Positions 13,086 through 23,110 of a stretch of DNA of 64,000 bases are shown piece after piece (positions within the stretch are counted from its first letter, which is position 1; the number at the start of each line of letters is the position of its first letter). The translations under genes and the position numbers were made by a program. Source of the stretch: Protula sp. h YS-2021 (Eukaryota; Annelida; Polychaeta; Sabellida; Serpulidae); assembly GCA_949752745.1 (NCBI GenBank), contig OX457025.1:50581601-50645600 (forward strand), read 5' to 3'. The notes beneath the pieces were generated by a model. It was not told the DNA's origin, did no database searches, and saw nothing but the letters and a program-made list of their open reading frames with translations.

Positions 13086-13500
13086 CTGTAGGAAATGTCA
13101 TTGATGTCAATTTTCAAATCTCGGCGCACGACTGGGGCCAATGGCATTATTTTAGAAAGGGTGCACCACATAAATTGCCCACTTATAAATTATGGCGCAC
13201 AAGTTTTATGGTCAGATAACAATTTTTTACTTAGAAAAATATGTGTTTCTTGAGATGAGGATATTAAATCCCTCATCGCCCACAACAACAATGAATCCAC
13301 AGTTGCAAAACCACGCTTTACTCTAGTTTGGGAGTTTCGCTGAGGTCGAAAATAATGCGCTCATTGTGCTTTTAAAGAAAAGCCTGCCAGTTCGAGCCTC
13401 GGTGTCCTTGAACGTGCACCGAAAGATCCAGAGCCTCGAAAATTGATATCAATGGCCATTTCTATTGCAGGAACTGTGATCCTCTCTGTCCTAGGAAGAC
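13086..13500. repeat. Duplicated block, copy I (uninterrupted)
   Basis: Starts with GGAAATGTCATTGATGTC and runs to the CTGTCCTAGGAAG region. It aligns with 13761-14460, which carries the same sequence split by a short mobile element. No coding capacity recognised. Confidence 0.85.
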
Positions 13501-13534
13501 AGACAGGGGCCGCTGGGACTACGTGTTTACTTGC

Positions 13535-13735
13535 AAATCGATTTCACTAAAAAAAAAATCACAAAAATAAATTTACATTAAAAAAGTACCTTTAATGAAA
13601 ACTAATGAGAGTCCGAAATGTTCAATTTGCCATTTTTCCCCACACCCATCCTTACAGATTCGTACTTTTGGTACATTCTTTTTGACCGTCTCGGAAAACC
13701 AAGTAGTCCTAGATGACTCTTGCGGTCTTCCTGTG
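13535..13735. repeat. Dispersed duplicate, copy 1
   Basis: From TTTACTTGCAAATCGATTTC to the CTCGGAAAACCAAG region. It is repeated at about 14929-15115 with few changes. The ORFs it contains are not related to any family I recognise. Confidence 0.8.
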
Positions 13736-13760
13736 ACAGCAAGAGTCATAGTTCCCATAA

Positions 13761-14460
13761 TAGGAAATGTCATTGATGTCAATTTTCAAATCTCGGCGCA
13801 CGACTGGGGCCAACGGCGTTATTTTAGAAAGGGTGCATCACATAAATGGCCCAATTATTAGGCCGCAACCCTTCGGATTGGGGCCTATAGGTTTGGGGCG
13901 TCTGTCCGTCCGTCCGTCATCGCTTTATACCCCTATGAATTTGGGGGGCGGTTGGGGCCTGCTTGTGTTTCACAAATACTTACTTGTTAATATCAGTATT
14001 ATTAGGCCCCAACCCTTCGGATTGGTTCCTATAGGTTTGGGGTGTCCTTCCGTCTGTCCGTCATCGCTTTATACCCCTATTAACTTGGGGGCGGTTGGGG
14101 CCTGCTTGTGTTTCACAAATACTTACTTGTAAAGTATGGCGCATAAGTTTTACGGTTAGATAACAATTTTTACTGAGAAAAATATTCTTGAGATCAGGAT
14201 ATCGAATCCCTCATTATCGCCCACAACAACAGTGAATCCACAGTTGCAAAACCATGCTTCACTCTAGTTTGAGAGTTTCGCTGAGGTCGAAAATAATGCG
14301 CCAGGGTACTTCTCAGTGTGCTTTTAAAGAAAAAGCCTGCCAGTTCGAGCCTCGGTGTCCTTGAAAGTTGCGCCGAAAGATCCAGAGCCTCGAAAATTGA
14401 GGCCATTTCTATTGCAGGAACTGTGACCCTTTCTGTCCTAGAAAGATACAAAGGGTTTGC
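13761..14460. repeat. Duplicated block, copy II, interrupted by an element pair
   Basis: Parallel to copy I at 13086-13500 but split at 13861-14131 by two head-to-tail copies of the GGCCCCAACC element. Copy I therefore acts as a paralogous empty site for that insertion. Confidence 0.85.
13861..14131. mobile_element. Tandem pair of short GGCCCCAACC-ended elements
   Basis: Two ~130-bp copies in direct order. Each opens with GGCC(C/G)CAACCCTTCGG, has the inverted end GGTTGGGGCC about 90 bp later (13950-13959 and 14093-14102), and closes with TTTCACAAATACTTACTTGT. The 10-bp ends are exact complements in the second copy. They interrupt a block that is continuous at 13086-13500. A longer member lies at 19795-20393. 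The CCGTCCGTC runs are internal simple repeats. Class uncertain: a small non-autonomous DNA element or foldback is most likely. Confidence 0.7.
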
Positions 14461-14544
14461 TGGGACTAAAAACCAAGAGACTCTGGGAAAAACTAGGTGT
14501 TCTTTCGAATGATTTCTCGTTATCTAGAGACGGTTTTTGCTATC

Positions 14545-14690
14545 TTGAAAAGTAGGTCATGTACGTGCCACATCATTTACTAGTGAGAGCTGTGTGACAC
14601 TCAACAGGTCAAGAGCGCAGAATCTTTGCAACTGGCAATCATATGATGCATTTTGAACACCGGTATTTCACTGCACCCAATGCCCGCTGA
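14545..14690. repeat. Dispersed duplicate, copy 1 of GTAGGTCATGTACGTGCC block
   Basis: About 145 bp repeated with a handful of changes at about 15450-15595. Both copies end at GCACCCAATGCC. Confidence 0.8.
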
Positions 14691-14714
14691 GCAACTTAAT
14701 TCATGCTGCCAAAA

Positions 14715-14868
14715 AATGGCAACGGAAAGAATGGCAATGAAAAAAATGGCACAAGGAAATAATGGCACAGTGCAAAATCGAAAAAAAAATGGCAACAGAA
14801 AGACTGGCAATGAAAAAAATGGCACAAGGAAATAATGGCACAGTGCAAAATCGAAAAAAATGGCAACA
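14715..14868 (+). repeat. ~75-bp A-rich tandem duplication
   Basis: Two copies of a segment made of AAAAATGGCAAC, GGCAATGAAAAAAATGGC and CACAGTGCAAAATCG. The reading frames that cross it are low complexity and not credible genes. Confidence 0.8.
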
Positions 14869-14928
14869 TAAAAATTTAATTTTTATTTATATTAAAAAAA
14901 ACGGAATATTAAAATAAGTTTTGACCAT

Positions 14929-15170
14929 GTTTACTTGCAAATCGATTTCACTAGAAAAATTCACAAAAATAAATTTACATTAAAATAGTACCTTTAATGA
15001 AAACTAATCAAAGTCTGAAATGTTCAATTTGCCATTTTTCCCCACACCCATCCTTACAGATTCGTACTTTTGGTACATTCTTTTTGACCGTCTCGGAAAA
15101 CCAAGAGACTCTGGGAAAACTAGAGATGTTCTTTCGGATGATTTCTCGTCATCTAGAGACGGTTTTTGTC
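14929..15170. repeat. Dispersed duplicate, copy 2
   Basis: Second copy of the 13535-13735 block. Its downstream part also matches the tail near 14470-14540 (CCAAGAGACTCTGGGAAAA). Together these show a mosaic built from several local duplications. Confidence 0.78.
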
Positions 15171-15449
15171 GCGAAGATTTTCTTAAAACAAAACTAACAT
15201 GCCTGTTTGTAAAATGAATTTAAACAAGCCATTCCTTTTTATTTCCGTTTTTTGCAATATTTTCACCTTAAACACAGAAGACGTGATATAACAATTAAGT
15301 ATATCCTTCTCTCTCAAAGTCGCAAGCACTGATCATCATCATCCCAAAGTCGCGCGTACTGATCAAAATATGTTTCAGCTATCTTGATTGATCAGGCAGT
15401 TAAATGTAGGCGAACTTCTAAGAACGCATTGCCGTGCCTGAATATTGCT

Positions 15450-15595
15450 ACCTTAAAATGTAGGTCATGTACGTGCCACATCATTTACTAGTGAGAGCTG
15501 TGTGACACTGAACAGGTCAATAGCGCAGAATCTTTGCAACTGGCAATCATATGATGCATTTTGAACACCAGTATTTTACTGCACCCAATGCCAGT
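15450..15595. repeat. Dispersed duplicate, copy 2 of GTAGGTCATGTACGTGCC block
   Basis: Second copy of 14545-14690. The interval 15600-15770 after it holds a C-run followed by (AC)n at 15656-15682 and nothing else recognisable. Confidence 0.78.
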
Positions 15596-15773
15596 TTCGG
15601 TTACCTAGGGAAGAAGGGAGGGGCGGCGGCTCCTTTGACAGGGGTGCAGCCTTGAACCCCCCCCCCCCACACACACACACAAGAAATGATATCTTAGCAT
15701 GCAGAGGCAAAAATTCACCTCGACTCAGCATCATCTCAAAACTGCGGTCAGCTCGCCCATTGTTGGTTTTTTA

Positions 15774-16186
15774 GACCCCAACCGGGCGAGCCCGGGGGTC
15801 TGATTGCCCTCCGTCCGTCTGTCCGTCCGTGTGTCACAATTTGGATGCTGTTTGTTTCCACGCAAGTTCTCCGAAACTATTTACCCTAGGCATATGCAAC
15901 CTTGCACAGTGAATATATATATATATACATGTATATTGAAGTTGTGCAGCGTCATATTATTTTTCAAATTGGTCAATAATTGCCAGAGTGGCGACTTGTC
16001 AAAAATTGTGAATTTTTTAGATAACTGTTTTCCGAAACTGTTAATCCTAGCCAAATGCAACCTTGCGCAGTGAAAATATATATATATATATTGAAGTTGT
16101 GCAACGTCATATTATTTTTCAAATCAGTCAAAAATTACCAAGATTGCGACTTGTCAAAAATTGTTATTGCAACGAACACGGTACTA
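15774..16186. repeat. CCGTCCGT-containing element with a 161-bp internal duplication
   Basis: Opens with GACCCCAACCGGGCGAGCCC and CCGTCCGTCTGTCCGTCC, like the element family at 13861 and 19795. Two ~161-bp copies follow, anchored at CCGAAACTATTTACCCTAGG (15871) and CCGAAACTGTTAATCCTAG (16032); each has GCAACCTTGC, an (AT)n tract and GAAGTTGTGCA. Non-coding. The shared layout (GTCCGTC head, internal tandem copies) links it to 19795-20393 by structure rather than close sequence. Confidence 0.7.
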
Positions 16187-16780
16187 TTTCACTGTTCTCT
16201 CTTCTCAAGTAATGTTTTTTTTCCTTCCAATCATTGCTATCGGTTGCTGATTCCTATATTCCAGTGATTGTTATCGTTTACTCAATCACAGTGTTTGGTT
16301 GGGGTCTGCGCCCTCGCCCGATGGCTTGTTCTCTTTCGTTTGTTTTTTTTTTTTTTCATGCCAAGCTGGCCAAGTCGTTCCTTAAATGGAGGTCACGTGT
16401 GGCATGAAAGCCCAAAGTGTCATGAAACAACTTGTACCGGTACCGGTTTTTAGGCTTTTACAAGCTTTTCAGAGGTTTCCCGTGATGGGAGGTGTTTCCT
16501 ACTGGAGGTTTACTGTATTTTTGTTGACATCGCCATAAAATTCTTGGACTTTTTTTTTTGTCACCGATGGCCCGCCGCCCATCCCCTCCCCCCAACCCCC
16601 ATCTTGCTTAGGCCCTCAACAAACGGTTCAATATATTTTTACAGGAAGATCTAGTGTTTGTTGAGTTCATCTCTTACAAATGGAAAAGAGCAGCGTTTTG
16701 GGCTGACCCTCAGCGCCCAGCCCTTAATGTGTCGTGCGGGAAATATTTGGAATGCCTATCGCTTAACTGCAGGGCTTAAT
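16187..16780. other. No gene recognised
   Basis: Contains poly-T (16341-16358), a palindromic GTACCGGTACCGG near 16434 and a C-rich stretch near 16562-16600. The short frames here have no domain or codon pattern that supports a gene. Confidence 0.6.
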
Positions 16781-19176
16781 TGCCGGTGTGGCATGAAATC
16801 TTCACCCCCCAAAAAACTCAACCCCGGTGCATATTACATATGTAAAACTCACCGGGGGGTGGATATTACATTATGAAATATCCACCCCCTTTATGAAATA
16901 TGCACTCCTGGGGGTGAACATTTCATAGCATGAAAAACACACCCCCGGTGAATCTTACACATTAAATCGTCACCCCCTTTATAAAAGTAAATGCAGAAAA
17001 TAGTTAAAATCTTGTAAAAAATATTTTTTCAGATTAAAAATAAAAATGGCAAGCAGTGATTTATTGCATACTTCATAGAGTAGGTGAATTACACCAGTAA
17101 GTAATTAAACCGCAATGATAACAGGAAGCTACTTATGACCATGCGTGCAATCAGCAATCAGTAAGTATTAAATCGCAATGATAAAAGGAAGCTACTTATG
17201 ACTATGATTGCAATCAGCGGGGGAACTGCAACTAAACATTAAATGCAATTATACGAATTGAGTAGCTGGTATTGGTTTCTGCTTTTTCCGGAGGATCTGA
17301 TTCAAAATTCTATTTGCTGAGCCAATTTCTCATAGACTCGGACTGGAATGTTGAAGTCACTTGTTGAACCACGCTTAACAAATCAATCCATGGCCAAACA
17401 ACTCAACATATCAGCATCCTTAAGAAACAGAAGAAGTCCTTAGTCAAATATAAAATTTGCATTTTAGAATTTTGTTAGAGCTGCATGATAAGGATGTAGA
17501 GAGAATTTGGATATGAAAAGAAATCCATGGTGATGAAGCATTGTGCTGGTGTTGTTTCCCATGTCAACACTGCTAGCCCAAACGAGCTATATTGTGTTTT
17601 GGGATTTGTTGTGTTTTATACTTATGACCACCATTGTTGCGCGTGTAGTCACAGTCTGTATTTGTGACATTTCATATGCCTTTATGGTTAATTAGTTAAG
17701 TTAAAGAAGAAGACAACAAATATAAAAACTTTATGTTCACCACTGGTGTGCGAGTAGCCTTAACTATGATAAAAAAGTTTTGGCAATTTAGATGATATTA
17801 TTAGTACTAATTATTACATTTTGCTAGCTACAGTTTTAAAAGGCTAGTATGTTCTGTGCTGTGTGCATATTATATAAAGTTTTGTAGAACAAGTTCCATT
17901 CGACTTGACAAAATTGCTGATACAAATCGACTTATGAAATTTGAACACCGTTGGTGTGCAAGTAATTATGCTATGCAAAAAAAAAAAAACGAATTTCAGC
18001 TAGAATATAAAAGTGTTTTCAGGGGCGTCAAATGTCTCCCCCCACTTTAAAATGAGCACCACCGTCACTGCTTTGCAGAATATTGTGGCTTTTTTTATAG
18101 AAGAAATGCATTTATTTTTTTTTCTGTAATTCGGTTTCATGTGAAGAGCGTTATGTGCCCTCACTCCACTAATGACACTGATTTTATTTACTTATTTGTT
18201 TATTTCTGTAAATATGGACGAAATAATTATGCCATTTTTAAATGTTTCTTTGTTTTGTTTTGTAGTGTATTTTGTGAAATAATTATTATTATGATTTCAA
18301 GGCGTAATTACACTGCAAATCTCCACCATATGAAGTACACCTCTGTGAGCCGCTTTTGACTCACAAACGGGGCACTTCCTTATAAATTAAAAAGAATTAT
18401 TAAATTAAATAACAAATGTTTATTGATATAAAAATACTAAGTGCAGTGGGGTGTACCGGGGTCTATTACGCCAAGAAAAGCATTTTGGTTATTAGACTTA
18501 AGAACGATAGTCACGTACCATACATGATCGAATATCCACAACATGACATATATCCGAGTTTATAATTAATATAATTTCTCAATCAACTTTTTTCATTCAG
18601 ATATGCACTTCTAGATTCTTCCGTAAATTATTTTCCGTAGTATATATACTTGTAGATCCTAACAAAGACACTTATTGTAAGAGTGGATAACAAACAGGTG
18701 GCAACAATCAAAGGAGTAACGAAAGGGGTTTTACAATTATAAACATACCATAACTATTATAAACAATAGAAATACCAATTATAGTAACTCCTATGAGCAT
18801 GCATTATTTAGAGACGACGCGACATATATAATTAACAATTAAACAAAACGGAGGATTATAATTACTCTAATCCTATTGATTATTGTCTGTTGGCACAAGA
18901 ATTGAGGAGAAGCAACTAAAGAAGAAAGTGAATGTTGCTACATGATTAAAAGCTGTTGTTGGTGGTAAAATTGGCAGTTGTATGATTAGATTCTCTTCGG
19001 TTGGCGCAGATTATACAAATGTATGCATAACAGGAATAAAAGTGTGGGTTTTCTAAAAAAAAAAGTATTTTTTCTTGTTATTTCAGACAGTATTCTAGGG
19101 GGGTGAAGATTTCATAATGAACCTCTCACCCCCGGTGAACATTTCATGGGGTTGAATATTTAATGTCACACCGGCA
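16781..19176. mobile_element. Candidate 2.4 kb non-autonomous element with terminal inverted repeats
   Basis: The left end TGCCGGTGTG (16781-16790) is the exact complement of the right end CACACCGGCA (19167-19176). Imperfect complementarity continues inward through TGAAATCTTCACCCC-type blocks at both ends, with several short inverted CACCCCC/GGGGGTG motifs paired with TTTCATA. The interior is AT-rich and without a transposase. I could not find a convincing target-site duplication, so the exact class is open. A 64-bp tandem duplication sits inside. Confidence 0.6.
17097..17224. repeat. 64-bp tandem duplication
   Basis: AGTAAGTAATTAAACCGC and AGTAAGTATTAAATCGC head two 64-bp copies that both include GGAAGCTACTTATGAC and end in GCAATCAGC. 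It lies within the TIR-bounded element. Confidence 0.85.
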
Positions 19177-19213
19177 CATTCTGCTAAACGGTGCTTTGCT
19201 GATTTTACGCAAC

Positions 19214-19620
19214 CACGCAACTGTGAGGCGCAGAGAAAGACTGCGAAGGGAACGGGGGGAGGGAAGGGGGAGGGGGTGGGAATTGAAAAAAAAACACCGA
19301 GTGTGACAGTTGCAATTCATTTTCTGCTGTGCGAGGAAAAGGCGGAAGCAGGGAGAAGGTAGAGGATACTAAGAAGTGGAGGGGCAGGGGAGTGGAGCAG
19401 GGGGAAGAAGTGAGGAGTGGAGCGGGGGAGAGGATAGTGAGGAGTGGAGGGGGACGGGGAGAGGTTTGAAAGAACATGACCGACAGAGGCGACACAGTAA
19501 GTCAGCGCGGGGCGGGGAGGGGGGCACAGGAGAGGGGAGAGGGGGGAAGGGTGTCTGGGAAGAGCCTGACCGGGGGGGAGGGAGAGAGGATAGGAGGGGG
19601 TGCCTGGGTAGAGCCTGACC
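19214..19620. repeat. Purine-rich (GA/GGGGA) low-complexity tract
   Basis: About 400 bp dominated by GAGG, GGGGAG and GGAGTGGAG on the plus strand. The long frames here (for example 19376-19618) are products of the base bias and are not credited as genes. Confidence 0.85.
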
Positions 19621-19794
19621 GCAGAAGCGACACAGAAAGTCTTTTAGCAACTAATTGCTGAGCCTCTAACCTCACCTTCTCAAAGTGTTTTCTTCTGTTT
19701 TAAGAGTGTCCCTTTTTTAGACCAGCCGACTGTTTCGGGTGGTCTTGTGCAGTCCCTTTTGAAAAGAGTGTGTGTGTGTTACCCTTTTTTTTTG

Positions 19795-20393
19795 GGCCCC
19801 AACCCTTCGGATTGGGGCCTAGAGGATTGGGGTGTCCGTCTGTCCGTCATCGCTTTTTTGTACACGCCATATCTCCGGTTCTATTGGCCGTAGAGGATTG
19901 ATAGTTAGCTTTAATGAAAGGTCTAGACTGTAGATGTGCCTTTTGGCACTTTTGGTCAGATTCGGTCTTTCGGAAGTGGTCAAATTGACCAAAATGGCGA
20001 TAATTGGCTTTTACACGCTATGGAAATAAGCTTGTACACGCTATGTCTTCGGTTCTATTAGTCGTAGAACATTGAGAATAGGCTCAACTGAAAGGTCTTT
20101 ACCTGTAGAAGTGCCTTTTGGCACATTTGGTCATATTCCTTCAACCGGAAGTGGTCAAATTAAAAAAAATGGGCGAGATAATTGGGGTTTTAGAGAAATA
20201 TGTTTACACACGCTATATCTCCAGTCGAATCTGTTAATAGTTGGAGACAGCATTGTCCGACCCCTAATTTAGAATATCCTATTGCTTCAGTCTATAATGC
20301 TTACCTGAAGGTCAGTTTTAAAAATTGACTTTATACCCCTTTGAATTTGGAGACGGTTGGGGCTTGTTCGTGTTTCACAAATACGTACTTGTT
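19795..20393. mobile_element. Longer member of the GGCCCCAACC element family
   Basis: Begins GGCCCCAACCCTTCGG, has the partner end GGTTGGGGCT at 20355-20364 and closes with TTTCACAAATACGTACTTGT, exactly the layout of the short copies at 13861-14131. The extra length is two diverged ~165-bp repeats (each with ACACGCTAT or ACACGCCAT, TCTCCGGTTCTATT or TCTTCGGTTCTATT, GAAAGGTCT, GTGCCTTTTGGCAC, GGAAGTGGTCAAATT) and part of a third. GTGCCTTTTGGCAC is itself an inverted repeat. No coding capacity seen. Confidence 0.72.
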
Positions 20394-21032
20394 AAAAATG
20401 CATATCCTCCTACGGTTTTGATTGGATCGTCTTGATATTGCACATGCACAATCTCTAGGTGGTCCTCTAGAAAAAGACTGGACTTTGAAAATTTTTTGAG
20501 ACTTGAGTTGATTCTAACATCTCTTTATTGCCCCTCCTTTCCCGTCCTGTTTCCCCCTCCCCTGCCCCCCGCATCCCGACACACATGAACAGAGTCGTAT
20601 GTGACCGGATTGAATGGTCTTAAAGCAGTGTTAACAATAGATACCTCGTTTTCCCACAGACCTATTTTTAGCATTGTATACTCTGAGTGCTAAGCCTTTG
20701 GGGTCGATCAATAGTTGTGTGTATTGCAAATGGGACCGATTACACAAGAAACGCTGCAAAGTTAAATTTGTTGTCAGTGGTGGATCCAGGCGGGGGGGGG
20801 GGGGGGGGGGGAGGTTCAGGGAAGCAACCCCCTCCCCTAAATTCGCAAAAATGTTAGGCTTTGGGTCCCCTAAAATTTTTAAACTCAAGGTGTCAGCAGT
20901 TGAACCTCCTCCCACACTCCCCCCCCCCCCCCTTTACGAAAAGTTGGATCCGGGTGGGTAACATATTCAGACAGGGACCCGTCTTGCCGAGACATATTTT
21001 TGGTACAGTCACATTTTTGATATAACAGCTAA
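20394..21032. other. No gene recognised; G- and C-homopolymers
   Basis: Contains a G-run near 20792-20811 and a C-run near 20919-20931, flanked by GTGGATCCAGGCGG and TTGGATCCGGGTGG in the same orientation. This could be remnants of a short repeat. No supported ORF. Confidence 0.5.
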
Positions 21033-21037
21033 AATAT
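21033..21037. repeat. Target-site duplication (left) of LTR element
   Basis: AATAT here matches AATAT at 47051-47055, immediately outside the two LTRs. It sits in an AT-rich context, so chance is possible, but the position fits. Confidence 0.55.
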
Positions 21038-21665
21038 ATATAAAGTAGCCTTTTTGGCTCAACTGTACGGTGGCCGATAAGGCCTTAAAGGCAGTACTTC
21101 GCGTTTCTTGTTGTTTTATTTGTTGCTGTTATCAGGCCTCGGAGTGATCCTTCGATCTGATCTCCTCTCGACCTGCTCTGATTTTTCAGGAGAAATCGTG
21201 CTCTTTATATATGAGACTACGCGTCATCTCATTATACCATAAAATACATCAAATGACAACATGACATAAATTAAATTCAACTGATGTTATTGTTATTCAA
21301 GTGTTCTCAATGAGAACAGACGCCAACAATACCACAAAGAATCATAAAAACACAAAGAATAAAATAAAAAGAGTTTACCCTATTGGTATTGAAATTACCC
21401 TAATTGGATAACGACCTTAATTGCAACTTAAGTATTAAACTATCCTCAATAACAGGCTTAATTATAGCAACCCCAAAAGCGATATGACCAGATGTCATTT
21501 GGGGATAAATTTGGTCAAAGGATCAAATAAGATTAGCGGCACAGATGGTCAGTTTATGACGTCTGCCTAATTTCGTAATAACACATTAAATAAATATTTT
21601 ATTAGACGTTCAATTTCGGCATAAGGTTAAATTAACATAAAAATAGTAAAAAGAGCTTTATTACA
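21038..21665 (-). repeat. 3' LTR of the Ty3/gypsy element
   Basis: About 628 bp, matching 46418-47050 with roughly 25 differences by eye (about 96% identity). On the minus strand it opens TGTAATAAAG just after the polypurine tract and ends ACTTTATAT, next to the AATAT duplication. Confidence 0.93.
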
Positions 21666-21667
21666 AA

Positions 21668-21679
21668 TCCTCCCTTCCT
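21668..21679 (-). promoter_or_regulatory. Polypurine tract, plus-strand primer site
   Basis: The minus strand reads AGGAAGGGAGGA directly upstream of the 3' LTR start. This is the expected place and composition for the RNase H-resistant primer of plus-strand DNA synthesis. Confidence 0.85.
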
Positions 21680-22083
21680 AAATTCACAAGTTATTTACAA
21701 GATGGCTTGTGAATAAGTTAATTTAACCTAGTAACGATATACATATATCTATATGTTTATTATCACGCATCAGCACTAATTTTTCTTGATCAATAGAAAA
21801 AATATTTAAGAAATGACACCGACTGATTAAGGTAAGTGACAAGTCTTTCAGACGCAAATATCTTTAAACATTTGTATGACGACTACATAGAAGTTAATTA
21901 CAAAGAGACACCATATCTATACGTAATGAAATATCTTTTAAAACCATAAAATTAAACACGTTACTCTCTGCATCTGTATTTACATGCATTACAAGCAAGA
22001 ACGACTTTATAACGACATATAATTCTTTGTACTATGTATACAAGCTAATTAATGTGTACATTCATTCCATAACAGCTGTTGAC
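21680..22083 (-). other. 3' untranslated region between env and polypurine tract
   Basis: About 400 bp of AT-rich DNA between the env-like stop and the polypurine tract. No ORF or repeat recognised. Confidence 0.55.
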
Positions 22084-22616
22084 TTAAATGTCACTAGGCC
22101 GAACGAACCGAACTATTGGTTCATTCCTTGATCTGTCTTTTGGTGCAGTCATAACGGTCTGTACCGAACTCTCGCAGCTCTTCTTGGTAGAACGCAGAGG
22201 TTCCACCAAAGAAGGCTCATTGCGGGATGCAACCTTGTAATCAGCATTTACATTTAAATTTCTATTACAGTTAAAGGTTCTCGCGAGCACACACTTGTAT
22301 AGAAAAAACAGCAGCAAGGTTGTCACAACAACACCTATACATACATAAATAGCAAGCTTAAACCATTTCGTATAATTTTTGTCTTTCGGTAACATTGTCG
22401 TTGCGGATGGGTTTTTCAAAGAGTGCATCATAGATTCAAGATACATTAAAGGAACATCCGAAATCTTTCCCAATTTTGAATGACTGTCGTTTAAAAGAGA
22501 ATCCAAACTTTTCATATTATTAAACAAATTTCCGGTTCGATTCCAAATATTTGGTGTCAATTTATTTAACCTAACCTCCATTTCTATTTGCAACTTAGCT
22601 TCAATCTTAGTTTCCC
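22084..22616 (-). pseudogene. env-like: Env-like gene, C-terminal part (transmembrane anchor and tail)
   Basis: The frame open from the LINE A junction to a stop at 22084 has a long polar, helix-forming ectodomain stretch. A hydrophobic segment follows (about 20 residues, from AIYVCIGVVV through LLLFFLY) and then a basic/polar tail of about 70 residues. A single near-C-terminal anchor is what membrane-fusion glycoproteins of env-bearing retroelements show. The upstream part of the same gene lies at 26958-28481; LINE A separates them and duplicated 11 bp of it. The first residues of the long frame that crosses into LINE sequence (22617-22680) are not part of env. Confidence 0.75.
22606..22616. 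repeat. Target-site duplication (left) of LINE A
   Basis: CTTAGTTTCCC matches 26947-26957 exactly (11 bp), which fixes both ends of LINE copy A. Confidence 0.92.
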
Positions 22617-22619
22617 GAG

Positions 22620-23090
22620 GTGACATGGTTGACAGTCCAGAAAACCTGCAACATACCACCACAAAGCACCAAGGTGACAAAATTGAGCGAACCGCGTACT
22701 ACAGCTACTGGCTCTCAAACGCAAGGTGGTGCAAGACCAAAAGCGACTACTCCAAATCAGCAGTGTGCAAAAAGCTCACCACCATCAAAGAGGAATGGTG
22801 CAGTGGCGGCCGCACGCCCCACCCCTTCCCCACCAACACCGCAACAAAGAACAAGTCCGCCATCTAATTTACCCAAGGAGGTAAAGGCCAACCTTAAAGA
22901 GAGAGCCAAACAAGCCAAGGAAAGATTGCGCTCCTCTTTAACTAGCGAGGTAGAGAATAGGTTCTCTCCACTAATGGAAGAAGACGATAACATACACCGT
23001 CAGAACCCCTCTCCTCCAAAACAACAAAGGAAAGTGGCCATAAAAAGAACCAAATTTCAAGACCTAGTGTCGGAATACAAAGACCCCTAG
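22620..23090 (+). pseudogene. LINE A ORF1, 3' remnant
   Basis: Frame of about 156 codons that begins at the truncation point, so its first codons are not a real start. It corresponds to the proline/lysine-rich C-terminal region of ORF1 seen in full in copy B; both share a basic helical segment (LKERAKQAKERLRSSL here, LKQRAQLAKQRLRTNL in B). The zinc knuckles are lost with the 5' end. It stops 20 bp before the ORF2 ATG, in a different frame, so ORF2 would need reinitiation or an internal start. Confidence 0.85.
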
Positions 23091-23110
23091 GCATAAATAA
23101 ATAAGACCAT

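Noticed and set aside
19376..19661. ORFs in the purine-rich tract
   Set aside because: Low-complexity Gly/Arg/Glu coding from GA-rich DNA on one strand and Pro/Ser on the other; composition effect.
20792..20931. G-run and C-run as a large hairpin
   Set aside because: They could pair, but the flanking GGATCC segments are in direct orientation and homopolymers are error-prone; no further support.
22084..22680. Taking the 198-codon minus-strand frame as one protein
   Set aside because: Its first ~20 codons (22617-22680) come from LINE A; the env-like part begins at the target duplication.
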